From Acidobacteriota bacterium (GTDB taxonomy: Bacteria; Acidobacteriota; Terriglobia; UBA7540), in NCBI GenBank assembly GCA_003165615.1, contig PLWR01000607.1:3335-8673 (forward strand): a stretch of DNA of 5,339 nucleotides, read 5' to 3'. Below are positions 1 through 5,321 of the stretch, in pieces (within the stretch, counting starts at the first letter, position 1; each line of letters opens with the position of its first letter). Both the position numbers and the translations under genes were made by a program. The notes under the pieces are model-generated. The model was not told the origin of the DNA and did not search any database. It worked only from the letters and a program-made list of their open reading frames with translations.

Positions 1-1158
1 GAATTGCTGCGCAAAATCGGCACGCTCACCAAAAAGCTCGTGGATTATCATCGCTTCGGCATTCTGCTCGCCGATGACCAGGCGCGGACCTTCAATGCCG
101 TCATTTCCCTGAAGCAGGATGAGCGCATGCCTGAAAGGTCTACCGTGAATTTTGGCCAGGGCATTGTGGGAGCGGCAGCGAGCCTGCGCCGGCCCGTGGT
201 GGTGCCGGACGTCTGCAAGGACCCGCGCTATATCTCCCTGAATCCGGAGACGCGCTCGGAGATGACAGTCCCGCTGATCTATCGCGACCGCGTGATTGGG
301 GTAATCGATCTGGAAAGCCCGCATCTCAATTATTTTAACGACGACCACGTGCGCATCTTTTCCACGCTCGCGCCGCAAATCGCCATCGCCATTGAGAATG
401 CGCGCTTGTACGAGCGTGTAGCGCGCAGTGAGGCACGGCTGGAGCGCGACCTGCGCCGCGCCCAGGAAATCCAGATGCACCTGATGCCGGGAATCGCGCC
501 CAAAATTCCCGGCCTCGACGTGGCTTTGCACTTTCAGCCTTCGAGCGAGCTGGGGGGCGACATTTATGAATTTCTCTCTTACGGGAGGGACCGGCAGGTG
601 ATCGTGGTGGGCGACGTCAGCGGCAAGGGCGCGCCCGCCGCGCTCTATGGCGCCATGGCCAGCGGCACGTTGCGCAGCCTCGCTCCCCTGAAGCTTCCGG
701 CGCCGGACATGATGAAGCGCCTGAACGTTATGTTCCTGGAACGCAAAATCGAAGGCCACTTTATTACCCTGACGTATGCCATCTGGGAACCGCGCACCAA
801 GAGCCTGACCCTGGCCAATGCCGGTATGCCGCTTCCCATCCTGGTGCGCAAAGGCCTGTGCCGGGCGATTTGCGCCGAGGGCGTGCCCCTCGGCCTGCTG
901 GAGCACACGGAATATCAGCCGGTGACGGTGAATCTGGAAACGGGAGACCTGCTGGCGTTCTTTTCCGACGGCATCACGGAATCCAATGACCCGCAGCAGG
1001 AAGAGTTCGGATCGCGCCGCCTGGAAAACATCCTGCGCCAGAATGCTCAAAAGCCGCCGCAGGAAATCGTCAACCGGGTGTTTGAAGAATTAAAAGGCTT
1101 TGAAGCCGGGCGACCTCAGCGCGATGACCAAACGCTGGTTGTATTACATGTGCGCTGA
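1..1158 (+). CDS. GAF-domain PP2C-type (SpoIIE/RsbU-like) serine phosphatase, 5' partial
   Basis: The reading frame is open from base 1 and stops with TGA at 1156-1158, giving 385 visible residues; the true start lies left of the window. Residues about 1-137 form a GAF sensor domain, with the typical GQGIVGAAA and VIGVIDLESP segments. A charged helical linker follows (about 132-165, ARLYERVARSEARLERDL), the likely signalling coiled coil. Residues about 170-385 form the SpoIIE-type PP2C domain. Its metal-binding acidic positions are visible in GGDIYEF (D187), GDVSGKG (D205), FSDGITES (D323) and RDDQTLVVL (D375/D376). Family knowledge: such enzymes dephosphorylate a phosphoserine on STAS-type anti-anti-sigma proteins and so control partner switching, with GAF sensing a ligand or redox input. 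The partner is not in this window. The first 20-40 residues of the GAF domain, and possibly further N-terminal domains, are missing. The fold is secure; the ligand and target are unknown. Confidence 0.9.
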   Translation, partial: ELLRKIGTLTKKLVDYHRFGILLADDQARTFNAVISLKQDERMPERSTVNFGQGIVGAAASLRRPVVVPDVCKDPRYISLNPETRSEMTVPLIYRDRVIGVIDLESPHLNYFNDDHVRIFSTLAPQIAIAIENARLYERVARSEARLERDLRRAQEIQMHLMPGIAPKIPGLDVALHFQPSSELGGDIYEFLSYGRDRQVIVVGDVSGKGAPAALYGAMASGTLRSLAPLKLPAPDMMKRLNVMFLERKIEGHFITLTYAIWEPRTKSLTLANAGMPLPILVRKGLCRAICAEGVPLGLLEHTEYQPVTVNLETGDLLAFFSDGITESNDPQQEEFGSRRLENILRQNAQKPPQEIVNRVFEELKGFEAGRPQRDDQTLVVLHVR

Positions 1159-1171
1159 AAAAAATCGGTCA

Positions 1172-1190
1172 CAGGCGCCAGGTGCCAGGG
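1172..1190. repeat. Short 7-bp tandem repeat (CAGGYGC, about 2.7 units)
   Basis: Units read CAGGCGC (1172-1178), CAGGTGC (1179-1185) and a partial CAGGG (1186-1190). It lies 13 bp after the phosphatase stop codon, in the spacer before lysA. It is short enough to be chance, but the second spacer upstream of a gene in this window (5255-5289) also carries a 7-bp tandem array, which makes a genome-wide habit plausible. No T-tract follows, so it is not an intrinsic terminator. Confidence 0.5.
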
Positions 1191-1197
1191 TTTGATT

Positions 1198-1223
1198 GTG
1201 GATAAAGGGCGAATGCCCACCAC
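1198..1223 (+). other. Small hairpin in the lysA leader
   Basis: An outer stem GTGG (1198-1201)/CCAC (1220-1223) encloses an inner stem GGGC (1207-1210)/GCCC (1215-1218) with loop GAAT. It sits about 40 bp before the chosen lysA start. It could be a leader RNA structure or a worn repeat. No known riboswitch (including the lysine riboswitch, which is far larger) fits in the 102-bp spacer. Weak evidence; recorded because the spacer holds little else. Confidence 0.3.
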
Positions 1224-1250
1224 AAACCGATGCAGGGCAGCTTTCGATCT

Positions 1251-1256
1251 AAGAGA
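1251..1256 (+). promoter_or_regulatory. Probable ribosome binding site for lysA
   Basis: A purine-rich AAGAGA ends 4 bases before the ATG at 1261. It is a weak Shine-Dalgarno match with short spacing. It supports 1261 over the earlier in-frame ATG at 1213, though 1213 also has an AAAGGG (1204-1209) three bases upstream. The choice is mainly decided by the family's normal N-terminus. Confidence 0.4.
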
Positions 1257-1260
1257 CAAA

Positions 1261-2517
1261 ATGTCTTCTTCGACCCGAGGTTCCTTTCAATATCATCAGG
1301 GCGAACTTTTCTGCGACGATTTGTCCCTGGCGTCGCTCGCCGAGCGTTTTGGCACCCCGGCGTACATTTACAGCCAAAGCACCATTCTCCACAACTATGA
1401 ACGGCTGCGCGGAATGCTGGCGCGCATTCCCGGCATGATTTGTTACTCGGTCAAAGCCAATTCCCACCTCCGCATTCTGAGCTTGCTGCGGCAGGCGGGC
1501 GCGGGATTCGACGTGGTTTCAGGCGGAGAGTTGGCGCGCGCGTTACGAGCCGGAGCCTCGCCTGACACCATCGTCTTCTCCGGAGTGGGCAAGACCCAGG
1601 ATGAGATTGACGCCGGTTTGGCCGCGGGCATCCTGATGTTCAATGTGGAATCGGCGGGTGAACTCGCCGTGATTGAAAGCCGCGCTAGCGCCCTGCAAAA
1701 GGTGGGACGCATTTCCATCCGCGTCAATCCCGATGTGGAAGCGGACACGCACCCTTACATTTCCACCGGGCAGATGATCCACAAGTTTGGCGTGCCCAAG
1801 GATGAAGCCCCGGAACTCTATCGCCAGGCGGCGCGTTCTTCCCATTTGAAGGTGCAGGGCGTGGCGTGCCACATCGGCTCGCAGATTCTGGCCGTGGAGC
1901 CTTTCTGGAAGGCGCTGGATGAAATCTTAATCGTGGCGCGGAACCTGGCGGCGGAAGGCATCACGGCGGAGGTGCTCGATTTGGGAGGCGGGTATGGAAT
2001 TTCCTACGGCCCCGAGCAGCCCCTGGACATGGAGCGGATGGAGTGGGGACTCGAAAAGCGCTTGGGCAAGACTTCCATGCGGCTCATTCTCGAACCCGGA
2101 CGCGCCCTGGTGGGAAACGCCGGCGCGCTGGTCATGCGCGTGCTCTATGTGAAGCGCAATCAGCGGAAAAATTTCGTGGTGGTGGACGCGGGCATGAATG
2201 ATTTGATGCGGCCCACCCTTTACGGCTCTTACCACGAGATTGTTCCCGCCCGCGGAGGCACGGCGGAGCGCTTGCAGGCTGATATTGTCGGACCGCTGTG
2301 CGAAAGCGGTGACTTCTTTGCCCGCGACCGTGACATGCCCGACGTCGAACCCGGCGATCTGCTGGCCGTGCTGACCGCCGGCGCCTACGGATTCGTCCTA
2401 TCCTCGAATTACAACACCCGCCCCCGCCCCGCCGAGGTTCTGGTGAATGGAGCCGAAGCGGAATTGATCCGCCCCCGCGAAACCGTGGAAGGCCTGATGG
2501 CCGGCGAAAAGATGTAG
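1261..2517 (+). CDS. lysA: Diaminopimelate decarboxylase (LysA)
   Basis: This is a PLP-dependent cytosolic enzyme that decarboxylates meso-2,6-diaminopimelate to L-lysine and CO2, the last step of the DAP pathway. The 418-residue length is normal for the family, and all hallmark motifs of this fold III decarboxylase are present. They are YSVKAN with the PLP Schiff-base lysine K65; FDVVSGGE (83-90); HPYISTG and KFG (164-177), which distinguish DAP decarboxylases; HIGSQ (204-208); the phosphate-binding DLGGGYG (240-246); EPGR (278-281); DAGMNDLMRP (309-318); GPLCESGD (344-351) with the active-site cysteine C347; and AGAYGF (373-378). The ATG at 1261 is chosen because residues 1-37 then match the usual LysA N-terminus. 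An in-frame ATG at 1213 would add 16 residues of no evident family character. The gene follows the phosphatase after 102 bp and is convergent with the muramidase fusion downstream. It appears intact. Confidence 0.96.
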   Translation: MSSSTRGSFQYHQGELFCDDLSLASLAERFGTPAYIYSQSTILHNYERLRGMLARIPGMICYSVKANSHLRILSLLRQAGAGFDVVSGGELARALRAGASPDTIVFSGVGKTQDEIDAGLAAGILMFNVESAGELAVIESRASALQKVGRISIRVNPDVEADTHPYISTGQMIHKFGVPKDEAPELYRQAARSSHLKVQGVACHIGSQILAVEPFWKALDEILIVARNLAAEGITAEVLDLGGGYGISYGPEQPLDMERMEWGLEKRLGKTSMRLILEPGRALVGNAGALVMRVLYVKRNQRKNFVVVDAGMNDLMRPTLYGSYHEIVPARGGTAERLQADIVGPLCESGDFFARDRDMPDVEPGDLLAVLTAGAYGFVLSSNYNTRPRPAEVLVNGAEAELIRPRETVEGLMAGEKM

Positions 2518-2580
2518 CCAGCGCTTCCGCCTGACGTAGCTTCTGAGATGGCGATGCCGATGTCTGTGAATAGCCGGCGT

Positions 2581-2599
2581 AGCGCGACTCGGCCGCGCT
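2581..2599. repeat. Hairpin, possibly GTAG-headed
   Basis: The 6-bp arms AGCGCG (2581-2586) and CGCGCT (2594-2599) flank a 7-base loop. The bases just before make GTAG (2579-2582), the same head as the repeats downstream. It may be a diverged relative or an unrelated palindrome. Confidence 0.4.
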
Positions 2600-2610
2600 G
2601 GCGATAGGGA

Positions 2611-2684
2611 AGTAGAGGCGGCTTTACGCCGCCATTAATCCAATCCGCGCGACGCCGGGATGGCGGGATAAACCCGCCGCTACA
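2611..2684. repeat. REPIN-like inverted pair of hairpins (pair A)
   Basis: Two copies of one 23-bp unit face each other. The left copy (2611-2633) has head AGTAGA, then stem GGCGGC/GCCGCC around loop TTTAC. The right copy (2662-2684), on the opposite strand, has head TGTAGC, then stem GGCGGG/CCCGCC around loop TTTAT. A 28-bp spacer separates them. The innermost stem pair is C-G in one and G-C in the other, so pairing is kept while sequence changes. The architecture resembles REP doublets (BIME/REPIN elements), which in other bacteria are mobilised by RAYT transposases. Whether this family has a RAYT is unknown. Confidence 0.65.
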
Positions 2685-2696
2685 ATTTCAAACTGG

Positions 2697-2713
2697 GCCG
2701 CTCCTTCGGCGGC
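2697..2713. repeat. GC-rich hairpin between the two repeat pairs
   Basis: GCCGC (2697-2701) pairs with GCGGC (2709-2713) around a 7-base loop, TCCTTCG. It has no GTAG head and may be a separate palindrome type or a remnant. Confidence 0.35.
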
Positions 2714-2720
2714 GCGGAAA

Positions 2721-2783
2721 TGTAGAGGCGCCCTTCAGGGCGGCACCCGGTGGCTTTGTGCCCGGCTGAAGCCGGCCTCTACA
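2721..2783. repeat. REPIN-like inverted pair of hairpins (pair B)
   Basis: This 63-bp element is bounded by perfect 9-bp inverted ends, TGTAGAGGC (2721-2729) and GCCTCTACA (2775-2783). Each end continues into a hairpin. Read outward-in, both 24-bp copies fit TGTAGAGGC-N3-CTTCAG-N3-GGC. The left copy has GCC/GGC as its N3 arms and the right copy has CGG/CCG, so all three stem pairs are swapped in a compensating way. The copies are separated by 15 bp. Identical ends with covarying stems are strong evidence that the structure, not only the sequence, is maintained or that stem variants recombine. It shares its GTAG head with pair A. Confidence 0.7.
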
Positions 2784-2799
2784 TTTGCCGGAAGGTTAT

Positions 2800-2823
2800 C
2801 CCACGGCTTGCGCCGTGGGCTAC
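2800..2823 (-). repeat. Single GTAG-headed hairpin with perfect 8-bp stem
   Basis: The arms CCCACGGC (2800-2807) and GCCGTGGG (2812-2819) pair perfectly around a 4-base loop and are followed by CTAC (2820-2823). Read on the - strand it begins GTAG like the two pairs. It lies 15-38 bases after the stop codon of the - strand gene, so its transcript would form this hairpin. That could protect the mRNA 3' end or slow polymerase, but there is no T-tract. Confidence 0.6.
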
Positions 2824-2831
2824 GATCTTTC

Positions 2832-2846
2832 GCCCGCCTAGCGGGC
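2832..2846 (-). other. Hairpin whose loop is the stop codon of the muramidase fusion
   Basis: GCCCGC (2832-2837) and GCGGGC (2841-2846) form a perfect 6-bp stem. The three loop bases 2838-2840 are exactly the TAG stop of the - strand gene. The stem therefore covers the last two sense codons and the first six untranslated bases. No T-run follows. It could be part of the 3' end structure or a chance result of the CCCGC-rich context. Confidence 0.5.
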
Positions 2847-5231
2847 TGGCAGCGGATACAGCAAATACTGCGCGCGCACCTTTTTGAATTTCTGCAAATC
2901 CTCCTGCCAGTCATACCAGATGCGCGAGGGGCTTTCGCCGGTGCGAATGGATTCCAGAACTTTGTGGCTTCCCACCAGGCGCAGGGTGCCATCCAGTTTG
3001 AGGTTAGGGGGAGAAAGGCGCCAGAGGGCTGCAAGCAACTCCACGCCCATTTCCGTGGGCTCCAGCGCTTGACGGTCAATCAATACAATCTGCACGCCGT
3101 GGCAAACCTCGCCGGTAAAAGTACCTGAGAGCGGCTTGAAATCCATGGGCACAAACCGCACGCCCTGAATTTTCTTGCCATTAAGATACACAGCCAGCGC
3201 TTTGCCGTCGATCCAGGGCGCTCCCACCATTTCAAAGGGCGTGTCGGTGCCGCGGCCCACGCTGACATTCGCGCCTTCCAGAAGACAAACTCCCGGGTAC
3301 AGGGTTTCTTCCGTCAGGTTGCGCAGATTCGGCGAGGGATTGATCCACGCCTGCCCCGTCTCATCGAACCAATCGGTTCGTTCCCAGCCTTGCATTTTGA
3401 TGACATGCAGCCTGGCGTTAATGTGATTTTCCCGATTGAACATTTCCGCGAGTTCGCCCACCGTCATGCCGTGGCGAATGGGCATGGGGAAGTAACCGAT
3501 AAACGAACGCAGGTCCGGGTCCAGCATGGGACCATCGACTTCCGCGCCGTTAATGGGGTTCGGCCGGTCGAGGACGTAGAAATCGATCCCCTTTTTCCCC
3601 GCCGATTCCAGGCAATATCCCAGCGTGGTGATGTAGGAGTAGAAGCGCGCACCCACATCCTGCAAGTCAAAAACCAGGGCGTCGATGCCTTCCAGCATCT
3701 GGGCGCTGGGCCGCTGCACATCGCCATACAGGCTGTAGACGGGCAGGCCGGTCGTGGCGTCGCGGGAGGAATCCACCTTGGCACCTTCCGCGGCCGCGCC
3801 TTCGACGCCGTGCTCGGGGCTGAATAGCGCCATCAGCTTTACGTCAGGAGCATGAGCCAGCAGGTCGATGGTGCGTTGGCCATCGCTCGCGCGGCCCGAA
3901 GCGTTGGTGATCAGCCCCACATGCTTACCGGCAAGAGAAGCGAAGTGTTCCCCTTCCAGCACGTCGATTCCGGTTTTCACGTTGCCATTGCGCAAACCTT
4001 GCACGCGGTAACTCTTCATCAGCTCGGTAAAACTGGTGAGGGAGCGGCGGCTGTCCAGAATCTGCTGTTGCGACATTGGCCCCAGCGCCCCCGCCACCAG
4101 TGTGGCAAGCGCCGAGCGCAGGCCCGCCACTTCGCCTTTGTTGTTGGGGTGGACGCGGTTGGTCAGCAGAATCACATACGTTTTGGTTACGGGGTCAATC
4201 CAGATGGAAGTTCCGGTGTAGCCCGTATGTCCAAACGAGCCCACATCGAACAACTCGCCGCGATTCGAGATGTAGAGCGCGCCCAGCCGCTCGCCATGCC
4301 CGGAAGCGAACGGCGAGTCGAGGTCCCACCCGAGGCCCCGCAACACCATCTTGTTGGGAGGAGTCTGGGGCACCGTCATTTTTTCAATCGAAAGCGGACT
4401 GAGAATTTGCACGCCGTTGCAGGTGCCGCCATTCAACAACATCTGCGCGAAGATGGAAATATCGTCGGCGGTGGAGAACAGGCCCGCATGGCCAGCCACG
4501 CCACCCATATAACGCGACGTAGGATCATGCACTACGCCCCAAAGCACCGGCCCGCTCGAACCGTGCTCGTACTGCGTCGGAGCGATGCGACTGCGGAGCA
4601 AGGCGGGAGGCTTGAACATCGTGTCCTTCATGCCCAGGGGCTTGAAGATGTGTTCCACGCAGTAGATGTCCAGCGGCTCGCCGGAAACGCGGCGCACAAT
4701 TTCCCCCAAGGTCTCAAAGTTGATGTCGCTGTAGATGAAGCGCGTGCCAGGCGGCACATCGAGCTTGGCCGCCACGATCATCTGCATGGCCGTGTCATAC
4801 CCCGTCCACGCAGGCTTCAGTTCCAGGTCCGGGGGGAGGCCGGAATAGTGTGTCATCAGTTCCCGAATGGTGACCAGTTCTTTGCCGTTTTGCTTGAACT
4901 CCGGCCAGTAATCGCTAACCGGCGCGCTGAGCTCGATTTTGCCCTGCTCCACAAGCTGCATCACCGCCGTGGTGGTGGCGATCACTTTGGTCATCGAGGC
5001 GATGTCGAAGATCGTGCCCACGGCCATTGGCGCTCTTTCCGGAACCAGCGAGCGCTCGCCAAAAGCTCTGCGGTAGACGACGTGGCCATCGTGGCCGATC
5101 AGAACGACCGCGCCGGGAATCTTCTTTGCCTGAACCGCGGCTTCCACGAGAGGAGCGATTCCGTCCAGGCGCTTTTCATTGATGTCGGGGGCGGGCTTCG
5201 CGACGGTCGCCGCCAGAATCACGGCCCCCAC
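2838..5231 (-). CDS. Serine beta-lactamase-fold hydrolase fused to NamZ (DUF1343, GH171) exo-beta-N-acetylmuramidase
   Basis: The protein has 797 residues from the GTG at 5231. Residues about 22-385 are a class C beta-lactamase/AmiE-like serine hydrolase. S79-M-T-K82 is the SxxK nucleophile motif, Y167-S-D169 stands at the YxN position, VAGHAGLFST (245-254) is typical of the YbbE group, and FGHTGYTG (333-340) replaces KTG. Residues about 418-796 are a full NamZ domain: ALFSPEHGVEG (468-478), FDLQDVGARFYSYI (521-534), LDRPNP (554-559), RHGMT (586-590), PSPN (632-635), GRGTDTPFE (659-667) and a YLLYP C-terminus. In Bacillus subtilis, NamZ (YbbC) releases MurNAc from non-reducing glycan ends, and separate YbbE/AmiE cuts the peptide from MurNAc. 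Here the two activities appear in one chain, probably exported for wall recycling. The linker is about 386-417. The start is uncertain: the frame is open to the right window edge with no ATG, and in-frame codons before the GTG read LSRRAAWC, resembling a signal peptide n-region. Domain calls are secure; the amidase role is inferred. Confidence 0.93.
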   Translation of the reverse strand: MGAVILAATVAKPAPDINEKRLDGIAPLVEAAVQAKKIPGAVVLIGHDGHVVYRRAFGERSLVPERAPMAVGTIFDIASMTKVIATTTAVMQLVEQGKIELSAPVSDYWPEFKQNGKELVTIRELMTHYSGLPPDLELKPAWTGYDTAMQMIVAAKLDVPPGTRFIYSDINFETLGEIVRRVSGEPLDIYCVEHIFKPLGMKDTMFKPPALLRSRIAPTQYEHGSSGPVLWGVVHDPTSRYMGGVAGHAGLFSTADDISIFAQMLLNGGTCNGVQILSPLSIEKMTVPQTPPNKMVLRGLGWDLDSPFASGHGERLGALYISNRGELFDVGSFGHTGYTGTSIWIDPVTKTYVILLTNRVHPNNKGEVAGLRSALATLVAGALGPMSQQQILDSRRSLTSFTELMKSYRVQGLRNGNVKTGIDVLEGEHFASLAGKHVGLITNASGRASDGQRTIDLLAHAPDVKLMALFSPEHGVEGAAAEGAKVDSSRDATTGLPVYSLYGDVQRPSAQMLEGIDALVFDLQDVGARFYSYITTLGYCLESAGKKGIDFYVLDRPNPINGAEVDGPMLDPDLRSFIGYFPMPIRHGMTVGELAEMFNRENHINARLHVIKMQGWERTDWFDETGQAWINPSPNLRNLTEETLYPGVCLLEGANVSVGRGTDTPFEMVGAPWIDGKALAVYLNGKKIQGVRFVPMDFKPLSGTFTGEVCHGVQIVLIDRQALEPTEMGVELLAALWRLSPPNLKLDGTLRLVGSHKVLESIRTGESPSRIWYDWQEDLQKFKKVRAQYLLYPLPAR

Positions 5232-5243
5232 GCACCACGCCGC

Positions 5244-5249
5244 TCTCCT
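5244..5249 (-). promoter_or_regulatory. Candidate ribosome binding site upstream of the muramidase fusion
   Basis: On the - strand the sequence AGGAGA (5249 down to 5244) is a good Shine-Dalgarno match. The AGGAG core is 13 bases from the GTG at 5231, longer than the usual 5-9. Two nearer GTG triplets (5238-5236 and 5235-5233) are out of frame. The site supports initiation in this area but fits the chosen start imperfectly. Confidence 0.4.
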
Positions 5250-5254
5250 GCTTA

Positions 5255-5289
5255 ATTGCCGATTGCCGGTTGTCGATTGACGATTGAAA
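5255..5289. repeat. 7-bp tandem repeat array (ATTGCCG, five units)
   Basis: The units are ATTGCCG (5255-5261), ATTGCCG (5262-5268), GTTGTCG (5269-5275), ATTGACG (5276-5282) and ATTGAAA (5283-5289). The first two are identical and the rest diverge progressively. The array lies 24 bp upstream of the annotated GTG of the - strand gene, immediately before the candidate ribosome binding site. Heptamer tandem repeats of this kind are known as STRRs in cyanobacteria; whether this is an equivalent family is inference. Confidence 0.75.
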
Positions 5290-5321
5290 ACCAGGGTGGC
5301 GCAGGAGATAGAGCTACATCC

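Larger units (their letters stand above)
2518..2837. other. Convergent intergenic region rich in palindromic repeats
   Basis: This 320-bp spacer separates the 3' ends of lysA (+) and the muramidase fusion (-). It holds no convincing gene. It is dense in GC-rich hairpins, listed separately, several of which begin or end with GTAG/CTAC. No hairpin is followed by a T-run in either direction, so no classical Rho-independent terminator is seen. Positions 2518-2580 show no clear structure. Confidence 0.7.

Noticed and set aside
1159..1260. Lysine riboswitch upstream of lysA
   Set aside because: The whole spacer is 102 bp, much shorter than an L-box aptamer, and shows none of its helices.
1543..2235. 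Several 100-residue open frames on the - strand inside lysA
   Set aside because: They are antisense to intact lysA, have low-complexity compositions, and show no ribosome sites or domain motifs.
2800..2819. Rho-independent terminator for the fusion gene
   Set aside because: The stem is strong, but on the - strand it is followed by ATAACC and not a T-run.
2611..2823. CRISPR array in the convergent spacer
   Set aside because: The repeated units are inverted and differ in sequence and spacing. There are no direct repeats of constant length with unique spacers, and no cas genes.
2735..3128. Open frames on both strands overlapping the spacer and the 3' end of the fusion gene (2735-3079 - and 2808-3128 +)
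   Set aside because: Both run across the repeat hairpins and through the coding region in wrong frames, and neither shows protein features.
2838..5231. True antibiotic-resistance beta-lactamase
   Set aside because: The serine hydrolase half has YSD and HTG motifs and GHAGLFST like YbbE/AmiE proteins and is fused to a muramidase, which points to wall turnover rather than drug hydrolysis.
3852..5255. A 467-codon open frame on the + strand opposite the muramidase fusion
   Set aside because: It lies fully antisense to two well-conserved domains. Its translation is rich in H, R, A and G with no recognisable motifs, typical of a shadow frame in GC-rich DNA.
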